Below are positions 11,950 to 23,657 of a DNA stretch of 64,000 bases, piece by piece. Source of the stretch: Capitulum mitella. Taxonomy: Eukaryota > Arthropoda > Thecostraca > Pollicipedomorpha > Pollicipedidae. Each line of letters begins with the position of its first letter. Position 1 is the first letter of the stretch. The position numbers and the translations under genes were made by a program. The notes under the pieces are model-generated. The model was not told where the DNA came from. It worked only from the letters and a program-made list of their open reading frames with translations, and did no database searches. Location: NCBI GenBank assembly GCA_030062745.1, contig CP099839.1, forward strand, positions 35,683,293-35,747,292, written 5' to 3'.

Positions 11950-13842
11950 GACTATGTTCATCATGTCAACTCACGACCTTTGACTCCCAATGAACTCACA
12001 GTAGCGTCCAATGACCTTGAGTGCATTTCAGATTGTTTAAAAAAGTTTCAAATCATCTACATTGACTCATTCCTAAATTTCAGTTTAACCCTATTCTCGG
12101 AGGGCTGACGGTATGGTCGATTCCCGGCAGGGGGGGCGGATTCGATCCCTCCCTGAGATCTCGAGAACTACACATCCGATTTCATCGCAACAAACGGCAA
12201 TCGATTTGCATGACGCGAACTACATTTTTATAAAAAGAAATTTTCAAAAATTTTTTAAAAGTGTGGATACAGGGGGCAAAAATTTTAAAATCAGGGGTAA
12301 TTTTGGACTTATTATAACTCCGTTGTTTATGGACCGATTTCGATGAAACTGCCAAGACTCGAGAGATTATGGATAGGACTTTTACCATTGGCACACACAT
12401 CTGAAATTTTGAGAAAATTCATGGGCGTCGTTCACAGGGTTTCAAAAATAGGAGGATTAGTTTTCCAACAACTGAATGAACAAAAACGGCAAAAATACTT
12501 TTTGGGCTTCTGCTAGTCATGGTATGCTAAAGAAGTACAGATCGCATTATAATGTTTATATAGTATAATGTTAGCATAGGCGGTGCCAGGGACATGAAAA
12601 CGGGGGGAACTGTCATGGACACACGTTCTTCAGATCAAATTGTGATCTTTGACCTTAAATGACCTCCAGTGACCTTGGAGTCACTTGGAATGACCTCGTA
12701 TGCATTTAATATTATCTGCAAACGTTTTCAATCATTTGAATTCACTCTGTCCCAAAAATTTCATTTTATGGCTACTGCGATATAGAGTATGCGCACTGAC
12801 ATTTTAAATCATAGCTCCGTGACCCGACCTAATATCAAGCTGAAACTTGATACACAAGTAGTGGGCACCCTCCTACGTCATGTATATTCTGGTTTCGGCA
12901 TTTGAAAAAACGGCGCCGAAATTATTGCAATAAAACCAAATTTTGGCTTTTGACCTTGACCTGACCTTGTAAAGTGACCTCAGATGAACAAAATTACATC
13001 TGCACATTGCCCAATTATTTAGCTATACATCCATATAAAGTTTTAAGTTTTATCTTAAAAACGCTGTTTTTGGCAGACATTTTCCTTTTACCCCCATCAT
13101 GGCCAAAAATGGCCTGAGGTACCTCCCAAAAACGTTGCCTGACTCGCCCCTGAGCAAAAGAGAATTTTGAAATTTTGTCACGGCACGTAGCAAGAATAGC
13201 TAGGAAAAGTCACCATGTTTCGTGAAGCTGGGTTAAAAAACCTGGAACTGGCAAGCAAAAAAACTCGAGAGGGGCGGATTCAGCCCCCACCTTGCCGGGA
13301 ATAGGGTTAAGGCTGTCGTGATATAATGTACGCGCAATGGCACTGGAAGTCATAGCTCCGTGGCCCGACTTGATATCAATCTAAACTCAGTAAACAAGTA
13401 GCGTGCACACTTCTAAGTTACATCCAATCTGGGTGTTGCGTTTGGGAAATTGGCGCTAAATTACTAACATAAAACCAAATTTTGGCTTATGATTTCGACA
13501 TGAACCTAAAAACTGACCCCAGATTAACAAAATTCTTTTTGTGCTTGCGCACTTATTTACCTATACAACCAAATGGAATTTTAAGTTCTACCTTAAAAAT
13601 CCTATTCTTGGCAGCCCTTTCCTGTTACCTTCAACAGGGCCAAAAAATGCTCCGAGATGCCCCCAAAAATGCCGTCTGACTCCGCCCCTGAGAAAATAGG
13701 AATTACGAAATTTTGGTACAATACGTAGAAAGAATACGTAGTACAAGTGATTGTGTTTCGTGAAGCTGCCTCAAAAACCACGGAGCTGGCAAGCAAAAAC
13801 CCGAGGAGAGGCGGATTCCTCCCTCCATAGCCGGGAATAGGG
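11950..13842 (+). mobile_element. TTAA element copy 4 (host copy, interrupted by copy 3)
   Basis: The parts at about 11950-12084 and 13311-13842 are colinear with the middle and right half of the family and become contiguous if copy 3 is removed. The right end CCGGGAATAGGG is intact, but its flanking TTAA has decayed to TTCA. The left third was not found. It is the oldest member in this cluster. Confidence 0.7.
12089..13306 (+). mobile_element. TTAA element copy 3 (complete, nested)
   Basis: A complete 1,218-bp copy has intact inverted ends (CCCTATTCTCGG ... CCGGGAATAGGG) and TTAA on both sides (12085-12088, 13307-13310). The sequence either side of it is itself an older copy of the same family (copy 4), cut exactly at a TTAA. 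It is therefore a later insertion. It contains four TGACC motifs within 60 bp near 12648-12695. Confidence 0.85.
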
Positions 13843-13989
13843 TTCACTACGTGCCAAGAAGTCCCTCAAACAACATTTGCTTTGTGGTCGAGCGCTGTGC
13901 ATAAGCAGATCACCTTACATGTTTAACAGACATGTTTAACATGTTTTATGTTTTATGTTACATGTTTTACAGACATGTTTAACGTTTCA

Positions 13990-15195
13990 CCCTACTCCCG
14001 GCAGGAGGGCTGAGTAAACCTCCCCTCGGGTTTTTTGCTTTCCAATTCCAGGGTTTTTGATGCAACTTCACAAAACCTGGTCATTTTTCCTAGCTATTCT
14101 TTCTACGTCCTGCAACGAAATTTTGTAATTCTTTTCTCTTCGGAGCCAGGCAGGGGCGGAGCCAGGCAACGTTTTTGGGATGCACCTCAGGCCATTTTTG
14201 ATCCTGTTGAGGATAAAAGGAAATCTGCCAAAACAGCGTTTTTAAGATAAAACTTAAAACGTTACATGGATGTATACGCAAATATTTGGCAAAATACGAA
14301 TACAATTTTGCCTATCTGGGTGACTTCACAAGGCCAGGTCAAGGTCAAATGTCAAAATTTGGTTTTGTGGTTATAATTCCGAAGCCATTTTTTCAAACCC
14401 TAAACCCGACAAGTAAATGACGTAGAAGGGAGCCCTCTGCTTGTGCACCAAGTTTCAGCTTGATGTCAGGTTGAGTCACAGAGCTATGACCTAAAATATC
14501 AGTGCGCACACCGTATATCGCAACAGCCGTAAAGCAGAATTTTAGAAATACATTGAATTCAAATGACTGAAAACGTTTCAAATAATATGAAATACGCACA
14601 AGATCATCCCAAGCGACTCTAAGGTCTTTGGAGGTTATTTAAGATCAAAGGTCGTAAGCTGACCTGAAGAACATGTGACCATGGAAGTTCCCTCTTTTCC
14701 ATGTCCCAGGCTCCGCTTATGCTATTATTGTACAAATATTATACGATTTGTACTTCCTCGGCATAACATAACTGGTAGAGGCTAAAAAATGTTTTTAACT
14801 TTCTTCTTAATGCAGTTCTTAAAAAACTTATCCCCGTATTTTCGCAGACTTATGAACGCCTATAAATTTTCCCAAAACTTCATATGTACGGATGAATGGT
14901 AAAATTCCCATTCATAATCTCTCGATTCATACCAATTTCGTAAAAATCGGCCAATAAATAAAGAGATTATAACAAGTCCAAAAATATCCCCATTTTGACT
15001 TTTTTGCCCCCTCCACTGTACCCACCCCTTTCATAATTCTGAAAACTTCTTTTTATAAAGGTGTAATTTACATCATGGCACATCGATTGCCGTTTCTTGC
15101 GATGAAATCGGATGTGCAGTTCTCGAGATCTCAGGGGGGCCGAATCCGCCCCCCTGCCGAGAATCGGCCATACGATCTAGCCCTCCAGGAATATG
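13990..15195 (-). mobile_element. TTAA element copy 5
   Basis: A near full-length copy in reverse orientation. The terminus CCCTACTCCCGG at 13990 follows TTCA. The other end (CCTCCAGGAATATG) is degraded. It carries the family landmarks in reverse order, including GTTCTCGAGATCTC at about 15118. Confidence 0.7.
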
Positions 15196-15779
15196 TGCAG
15201 AAAATTGAGACAGGGAAGTTGTACACAATTCTTATTTTTGATTTCTGAGATACACGATATATCAAAACTAGTACATCTGGCGACTTTCCAAGCAACTGCT
15301 CGCAGATTTCTTTGTATCTTATTCAGCCGAGTGCAATAAGCAGCTGCTGCGGGATACCAGCGGGCATTGCGTCATCATCAATGGGTCACGTTGCAGTGTT
15401 GGTTTTGGTAAACTGCACTTCTGTATGATTTTTGGTATTTTTTTTTGTCGTCAGTCACCGCGACATTTCACAGTAAAAATGAATAACGAAAACACAATCA
15501 GTGAGACATAGACCAACAAATATAATTCTGCAAAATCGACCAGTCAAGCATGCTCGCATTCCCTTTAGCTGCTAGAAAGAACAAAAAACGGCGATTTATC
15601 GGTTCAGTTGTTCAGTTCAGTTAAGTTCAGTTCAGACGGCTTTTTACCGCAATAACACTACCGCTGAGTGTTTCCCGATAACAGACAAGAGATCTTGGTT
15701 TTCATCTCTTCCAACAGGTCCCGTCGCGACTTGCTTTTGTTACTGGTCATTTTTCTATCGGTCTGGGCTAAAGGGTTCG

Positions 15780-16110
15780 GTTTTCTGTGTCGGAGCGGAT
15801 GGCGTACGACACACCCCTCCTCACTCACTCCTGGGTGGCGGGAGAGAGCCTGGGACGCTTAGAGACTACATCAGCCCGCAGGCCGGCAACCGCGTCGTCT
15901 AAACAGCCGACATACCGAGCATCGTCGGAAGGCAGCGGGCGGCCTCCCGGGAAGCGACCCCGCTCGGCTGGAGAACAATAACATCCGCCAACGCCGCCGC
16001 CGCCGCGAGACCCGGCCAGCCCGAACCCCAACCGGCCCAGCACGTCCATCACCGCCTACCGAGACGGCCAAGACCGGCACGCTGCGTCGATATCGCGCAG
16101 ACGAGTGTGG
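15780..16110. other. GC- and CpG-rich island
   Basis: About 330 bp of dense CpG, open in several frames on both strands and including a GCC-repeat stretch near 15994. It resembles an unmethylated promoter island, but no gene start was recognised beside it. The + frame from 15802 encodes 59 residues without similarity known to me. Confidence 0.35.
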
Positions 16111-16227
16111 AGACAGGACGAGTCCACTTCGCCATGCAACCGAATGGTGCTGGGACGATTACGCTTCACCACGGAATGGCATGGCCACAGAGCTAAAAAT
16201 CAGCTACACAACGTGATTCGTGACGAT

Positions 16228-17125
16228 CAGGGTTGGAGACGATTCAGAATCCAATCAGAAATGATCATGACTCTTAAATCTTTTTCATGAGTCAGAACAA
16301 GTGCAGATTTACTAAATGACAAGCGTGAATCAGACCCAGAATCAATTTTGAGCCAGTTATAATACCCGAATCGATTCTCAAAGTTGCTAGGAATCGATTC
16401 ACTAAATACATTTGATTCACGGAATTTATTCCAACCAATGCACAGGAAATCGATTCACTGGACCCATTCTCAAATGCTGATTCACTTCAACGCATGCTTT
16501 GTTTACGTAATAAATGACTGTTATCAACGTTTACAAAAATACTCATGAATCCATCTGCGCTGAGAGTACAGCTCGGGGGAATGCGTATGATGAGACTAAA
16601 TGAGAGTACAACTAAATGAAATATCACTTTTGCAGATGTTATAGCTGTGTACATCTCTTCAATAACGCTTGAGCCATACGTGCCCATGGTTAGAGCCCAC
16701 TCAAATACAAACTCTCGTTTGCGATTGTCTGCCCATATTTTTACGAAAAGTGGAAGGCCGCCTATCCTAAATTCCAACTTCGTCAATAATTTAGGAAATT
16801 TTCAGTCTCGTGGCTGCCATCGTTCCCTAATGCTATTTTACAATCTGTACCATGTCTTAGGATAATTCAAGACCCAAGATTTGGCAGTCGCATTTGTGGC
16901 AACAAAAAAAAACGCACAAACAGATTTTTTGTGCTTCCACATAAAAAACTCAAACGTGAATCACGTGACCCGAGTCGATTCCCTGAAGTTAAAATGCTCT
17001 TCGAATCAAAATTGAATCGATTCTCTGTTTTCCGTTGTGAATTAGTACCAGAACCAGAATCGTCTTCTTGAGATGTAGATCAGAATCGAATCGATTTCTA
17101 ATTTCGTGAATCGCTTACAAACCTG
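16228..17125. mobile_element. hAT-like non-autonomous element (898 bp)
   Basis: The left end CAGGGTTGGAGACGATTC and the inverted right end (reading CAGGTTTGTAAGCGATTC on the - strand) form typical CAGG hAT termini. The flanking 8-mers GTGACGAT (16220-16227) and GTGATGAC (17126-17133) agree at 6 of 8 positions, as expected for an aged 8-bp duplication. The interior is packed with GAATCGATTC-type motifs on both sides. No transposase frame is present. Confidence 0.7.
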
Positions 17126-17133
17126 GTGATGAC

Positions 17134-19939
17134 TGTGACATTTCGCATCAGACCGACCACTGAAATAAAACCCAAAAAATAATAGCACCCTCATAGCTCT
17201 GATGCTGATATAAATTTGTCTATGGCGCTATCTGGTACAACGAATCCACCTGCGCAATTTCCAACTGGATTTGGCACACGATTTCAAGTTACAGCCTTGG
17301 GCATTCTTTTTTTTGTAATCACTGGAGATGGTTGTCTTTAACGGCCTGTATCTCCTATAGTAATCCAAGGAATCCATAAGCCATTATGTATCTAAGACTC
17401 GCAATGGCACAAGGATTACTTTCCACATTTCCTGTTTTGCGCGAATTCTGACCCCTTCATCTCGTGGCCTTAGTTTACGTATCTTAACACAAGAGCAGTG
17501 GAAAATTTAATCTTTTCATGTCAAAATGAGCCTTAATAGGTTGTCTTTAACCTACAAATGTGGGAGATTTAATTTTTCTGTGTATTTTAATTAAATCTGT
17601 ATTGCCAAATGGACCATTCCGCAAAATGACGCCTTTGGGAAGAGAGCTGCATTTTGGCACAGTGCTTCTTTCATTTTCGGCCGTGCAGTGCTCAGGTGGT
17701 ATACGGAATGTGCACCTTGGTGTTATGGCTCACTCTTCTTGGGTTTATTGCTTATATTTGACCGTCCCAGTTAGTTCGCGACAGTTATTCTTGGCAGCAT
17801 AGCCACTCACTGCATTCGCTTCGGACGAACATTCGCTCTTTTATTCTTTAAGTGGTGCAAATAATACTCGTCAACAATTAGGGATAGTGCAAGACATTTA
17901 CTCTCACTCAGAGGGTGGGGAAAAAAAAAAAACACGACGAAAATGAGCCGTCTCCCTTTTCCTCTGATGAAGGTACCACTAACGTTTCTCAATAACTCTG
18001 CACATGTGAAAAGTTAGATCAGACCGCAAGTTTTTGTCTGAGTCCTGGTTCGTGGAAATCAACGAGCCCCACAAGATTTTCAGGCGAAATACACCAAATG
18101 AAACTGAAGTTAATATCTGGGGCAAAAATGTAATTCAGATGTGGCATTATCTTTGTTGTTCACTGCACGTCGTCAATACAGTTACAATGAAACTCGCTTA
18201 GTTCTCGCCCGTATAGAGGGCAGGGAGTTGATGCACTCCATCCCTCACTCCGAGGTTTTCCGAGGACAACTTCCGAACGGTTTGTTCGACCCGCCTGAAA
18301 CTTGGTGAACTACTGGGGCATCCTTTCCGCATCTTAGGGTGAAATTTTTCTTTACGTTACCATGGTAACGAGCTATGACGCCATAACGGGAACCATGTCA
18401 GTCGTTTCGCGCGCCGACACGGCCAGTTTACTATGGTCTCAGTTTTGTCTCAATGTAAGACGACTGGAATGCACAAATACAAAAAAATATACATATTAAT
18501 CGACTCCAAACTGCATGTTCTATAAAACTATGCATAGATTTAATAGGCTTATGCTCACTACCGAGATTACCGAGGATTAAAAGTAAGGTCATGGGCATCG
18601 GCGAGAAACACGTTACTTTCTATCTTTAGGAATGCGATGCGAAACAGATACCGCACAACAACCCATATGTCTGGAGTGCTTCAGGTGTGAGGAATTTAAT
18701 GATATAAATTTGGTGCAATTTATCTTTTATTTCATCAAAAGAGGGCGCAATGCAGCGAACGCCTAACTTGCTCCGACGGGCGGAGCGGCGTCGGCCGCGG
18801 AGTGATGAGTCTTCAGTACCACGGCATACCTAAAGTTTGATTCTGTGTTCGATATCAACTCGAAAAGCACTTTTAAGGCCCCTAACTTACGATTTTTCGC
18901 TAATCCGAAGTCATCTGGTCATATCACATCTAATAATTTATAAAAATAAAAATAAAAGGGCTAATCATAGGTTACTGGCTTCAGATAACCTTGGGTGACC
19001 TAGGATGACATTACATGAACCAAGATGACCTTTATATGTTATTCGACAATACTCGTAGTACTTGTGCACTGAGAAGCTACATTTGACTTCAGTATCTATT
19101 ATTCTCTACAAAAATGTTACTATTCAGTGCTATTAAAAATGCTTCAGCATTTATTCTTCTCTAAAAATGCTTCTGCAGCTCCGAGAAGGCATTTAAGCCG
19201 ATGACCCCCGTGACAAGGACTGATCTAGCATGACCTGTGTCGGATCCCATCGATAAAATACAATCATGTGTACAGAAAGACTCATAACTGATTCACGAAC
19301 ACTATGACATCCATTTCGTTTCACCGTCATTTATTCTTTGGCATTAATTTGCGCTTAAGCTCGGAAAAGTACCACTTTCTGCCAATTTTTGAACTTTGAT
19401 CCGGCCTTCGAAGGTCATCCGTTGACCTGACACCTTAAAAAAGGTACCGGTCGGAATTCGTCACGCGTAACACGCCATTTTTCCGCGATACTATAAGACG
19501 CACAATGTGAAAATGGCCGGGGGGTCGTACCAACCCAACCTCCCTAAACGTTCGCGTTATGCAGAGGGCCTTAAACGGACGAAGGTTAAAGTCATTACGG
19601 TGTGTAATGCATTTGCTGTCACGAGGAAGCTGTGCAGGATGCCTCGTCCGGGGATGCAAATATTCTTTTGTCCCTCTGACTTAGACTCGGCAATGGAATA
19701 TGCAGTTTGCGTTACTGCGGTTTACGTATATGCGGTTTAAGTTACGTTATCAGAGTTATCTTGAAACAGAACACTACGCTACACCCATCCTTACGCCAAA
19801 ACATGCATGACCCGACATGAAAGTTACACTGTGGCAAAAAAGAGCTCCTTTCACAACGGTGCCATTTTGAGGGCAGACCCATATGACAGTCCAAATTTAG
19901 TTAAAATATTTGTAGAAAAATTGTTTCCGCCCATTCTCC
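17134..19939. other. No gene recognised
   Basis: 2.8 kb without convincing exons. Scattered TGACCT/AGGTCA motifs occur at 18.98-19.04 kb and 19.40-19.43 kb. The ACTCCGAGGTTTTCCGAGGA segment near 18257 and a related ACCGAGATTACCGAGGA near 18561 hint at an old repeat. Confidence 0.45.
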
Positions 19940-19944
19940 TTAAA

Positions 19945-21178
19945 CCCTATTCCCGGCAGGGGGGCTGAGTCCGCCCTCTTCGGGTTTTTTGCTTGTCAAT
20001 TCCAGGGCTTTTAACGCAGTTTCACGAAACTTGGTGACTTTTCCTAGCAATTTTTTCTACGTAGTGTGACAAAATTTCGCAATTCTTCTTTGTTCAGGGC
20101 CAGGAGGAGCCAGGCAACGTTTCTGGGAGACACCTCAGGCCATTTTTGGCCATGTTGAGGGTAAAAAGGAAAATGACTGCCAAAAATAGCGTTTTTAAGA
20201 TAGAACTTAAAACTTTATATGGATGTATAGGTTAATAGTTGAGCAATATACAAATGTGATTTTGTTTATCTGAGGTCTCTTCACAAGGCCAGGTCAAAGC
20301 CAAAAGTCAAAATTTGGTTTCAACGCAAAAATTTGGGCGTCATTTTTTCAAATGCAAACCCAAACTACATATGACGTAGACAGACGCCCTCTACTTGTGC
20401 ACCAAGTTTTAGCTTTAAAACAGGTCGGGTCACGGAGCTATGATGCAAAATGTCAGGGCGCGGACCCTATGTCACAACAGCAGTAAAATGAAATTTCGGA
20501 AATAGAGTGAATTCATATGACTGGAAACGTTTTCAGATAATACTCAATGCACACGAGATTATTCCACATGATTCTAAGGTCACTAGAGGTCATTTAAGAT
20601 CAAAGGTCGTAAGTTGGTCTGAATAACATGTAACCATGACAGTTCTCCTTGTCCATGTCCCTGACACCGCCTATGCTAACGTTATACAAACATTATAATA
20701 CGATTTGGACTTCTTCAGCATAAGATGACTAGCAGAAGCCGAAAAAAGTGCACTTAATTTTTGTTAATTCAATTTTTGAGAAACTAATCGTCCTGTTTTT
20801 TAAACCATTTGAACGCCTATGAATTTTCCCGGAATTTCAAATTCATGGGCCAAAGATAGAACTCCCATCTATAATCTCTCCATTCATACCAATTTCAATC
20901 AAAACTGGTCCATAAACAACGGAGCTATAACAAGTTCAAAAATATCCCACATTTTGACTTTTTTGCCACCTTTTGTATCCACCCTTTCCCGACTTTTTGT
21001 ATCCACCCCTTCCAAAATTTTGAAAACTTCCTTTTATAAAAATGTAGTTTACGTCATGGCAAATGAATTGCCGTTTACTGCGATGAAATCGGATGCGTAG
21101 TTATCGAGATCTCAGCGGGGGGCCGAATCCGCCCCCCTGCCGGGAATGGGCCATACCGCTAGCCCTTTGGAAATAGGA
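19945..21178 (-). mobile_element. TTAA element copy 6
   Basis: A reverse-orientation copy starting CCCTATTCCCGG next to TTAA (19940-19943) and ending near AAATAGGATTA. About 1.23 kb, no coding capacity. One end has an extra A between TTAA and CCC, so that boundary has mutated. Confidence 0.7.
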
Positions 21179-21795
21179 TTACGGGTTAAAGACCACTCAA
21201 TAAGGGTCATTTTGGAACGAAAAGAAAATTACAATGTTTACTGCCCTCGTGTCAAACTAGGTCATATGGACTAAGGCCACGAAGCCAGGAGATAAAAATA
21301 TGTACAAAACAAAAATAAAATAAGGAAAACAGTCCTTCCACCATTGTGAGTCCTATGATGTACAACTTTGCTGTAAGTCTTGCATTGTTATAGGATGTAC
21401 AGGCCGTTAACCAGCGCCGAACCGGGATGGGGGGTCATTCAGACCCACGGGGTCTTTGGTGATAGCAAGAAAAAACAGCACACGCAGCGCGCTGAAATGT
21501 GCAGTACCTTCCCTTGCATTCCTTGCACATGTCCTGTCCAATTTTTAATTTTCGGTCGCGTCAGGTTACTGACCTGAACCACGTAGAAGAGGCCGGCATC
21601 CGATTTTTTAAGTCTTCTTCAAACCACGCCACGCGATCGATCGAGCTACAACTTTAAAGGATAGCAGTCGACGACATGCCTAAAAATCGTGTTCTATGAA
21701 TTTGCTGTCACGATCACATCAATGATCTACGGTCGGCTAAATTCCCGCACTATTTCACCATTTCTAACGGCTTTGAACCGTTCCTCCAGCTTGAT

Positions 21796-22332
21796 GGTGC
21801 ACTAAATGCATTCATGGGCAAGGAAGTCTCTAAAACGACAAATGGCTGACCCACATGACGGGTGATGAGATCAGGTCACGTCACATTTCGCGAGGACTTG
21901 TAAAAAGGAGTCTACAACCCAGTTTTGATGATTCCTGACGTAAAAATATGCAACGAAGTCAATTCTGCAGCTCAAAATTGCATGAAAACGCCTCCAAACC
22001 GCGAAATGACCTTAGGTCATCCGAGGTCATGTGAGGTCACTGTCGATGAAACTGAAATATATTCCTGGTGCCTGAAACGCATTCCTAGGCAAGGAAGTCA
22101 CTAAACAAGGGAAACAGAGTTGGCCCACACGAAGGGTCATGAGGTCAGGTCAGGTCACATTTGGGATCAATTGGCAAAAAGGAGTCTAACATCCCGATCT
22201 GATGACTCCTAAGGTAAAAATAGCTAGTGACATCAATTATGAAGTAAAAAATTGCACCAAGACACTTCTATTCGTGAAATGAGCTTATGCCATCGGGGTC
22301 ATGCGAGATCACCGCGGTAGAAACTGGGGTCA
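21796..22332. repeat. 271-bp tandem duplication (two units)
   Basis: GGTGCACTAAATGCATTC at 21796 and GGTGCCTGAAACGCATTC at 22067 open two colinear units sharing GGCAAGGAAGTC, AAAAAGGAGTCTA and a closing cluster of AGGTCA motifs. Offset is 271 bp. Confidence 0.75.
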
Positions 22333-22475
22333 TATCCATATGCCCATCATTATCTTTCTAGTCTATTTCATGAGTCAAAGTCAAATCTAGGCATGAAAAG
22401 ATGAAACCCAAGCCTGCGTCAAATGATGTTTCAGATCATGCTCCTACATCAGGCCTGGTGAAATGATCAACTTAA

Positions 22476-23653
22476 CCCTGTTCCCGGGAGAGGGGAACTG
22501 AACTGGCCCCCCCCCCCCGGGTTTTTGCTTGCCAATTCCAGGCTCTTTGACGCAGCTCCACAACACTTCGTGACTTTTCTTAGCTATTCTTCCTACGTGC
22601 TGTGACAAAATTTAGGAATTCTGTTTTGCTCAGGGGCGGAGCCAAGCAACGTTTTTGGGACGCGCCTCAGGCCATTTTTGGCCTTGTTGAGGGTACAAGG
22701 AAAATGTCTGCCAAAAACAGCGTTTTTAAGATAGAACTTAGAACTTTATATGGATTTATAGCAAAATAGTTGGGCAACGTGCGAATGCAATTTTGTTTAT
22801 CTCAGGCCACTTTAAATGGTTAGGTCAAGGTGAAAAGTCAAAATTTGGCTTTAGAGTAGTAATTTTGACGCTATTTTTTCAAATGCCAAACCCAGGACAT
22901 ATATGACGTAGAATGGTGCCCTCTACTTGTGTATCAAGTTTCAGCTTGATATCAGGTCGGGTCACGGAGCTATGACCTAAAACGTCAGTGCGCGTATCCT
23001 ATATCACAATAGCCGTAAAATGGAATTTTTGAAATAGAGTGGATTTAAATGACTGGAAACGTTAACAGGTAATGTTAAATGCACACGAGGTCATTTCAAG
23101 GGATTCCAAGGTCACTGGAGGTCATTTCGGATCAACGGTCACAAGCGGATCTGAAGAGCATGTGACCATGGCAGTTCCCCTTTTTCATGTCCCTGGCACC
23201 GCCTATGCTAACATTAAACAAACAATGTAATACGATTTGTACTTCTTAAGCATAACATGACTAACAAAAGCCAAAAAAGCGTTTTCACTTTTTTTGGACG
23301 TTCAGTTGTTGAAAAACTAGTCCTCCTATTTTCGATAACCTGTGAACGCCTATGATTTTTTTTTAAATTTCAGATGTGTGAACCAATGGCCATAATCTCT
23401 CGATTCATGCCAATTTCACCGAAATCGGTCCATAAACAACGGAGTTATAAGAAGTCCAAAAGTACCCCATTTGGAAAAGACCCTCCTTCCAAAATTTTGA
23501 AAACTTCTTTTTTAAGAGTACAGTTTACGTCATGGAAAATCGACTGCCGTTTGTTCCGATGAAATCGGATGAGTAGTTCTCGAGATCTCGGGGGGGCCGA
23601 ATCCGCCCCCCTGCCGGGAATCGGCCATACCGCGTAGCCATCCGGGAATAGGG
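22476..23653 (-). mobile_element. TTAA element copy 7 (complete)
   Basis: A complete reverse-orientation copy of 1,178 bp with TTAA at both borders (22472-22475, 23654-23657) and good inverted ends (CCCTGTTCCCGG ... CCGGGAATAGGG). A C-run (22507-22519) lies just inside the end. With copy 3 it is the best preserved member. Confidence 0.85.
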
Positions 23654-23657
23654 TTAA

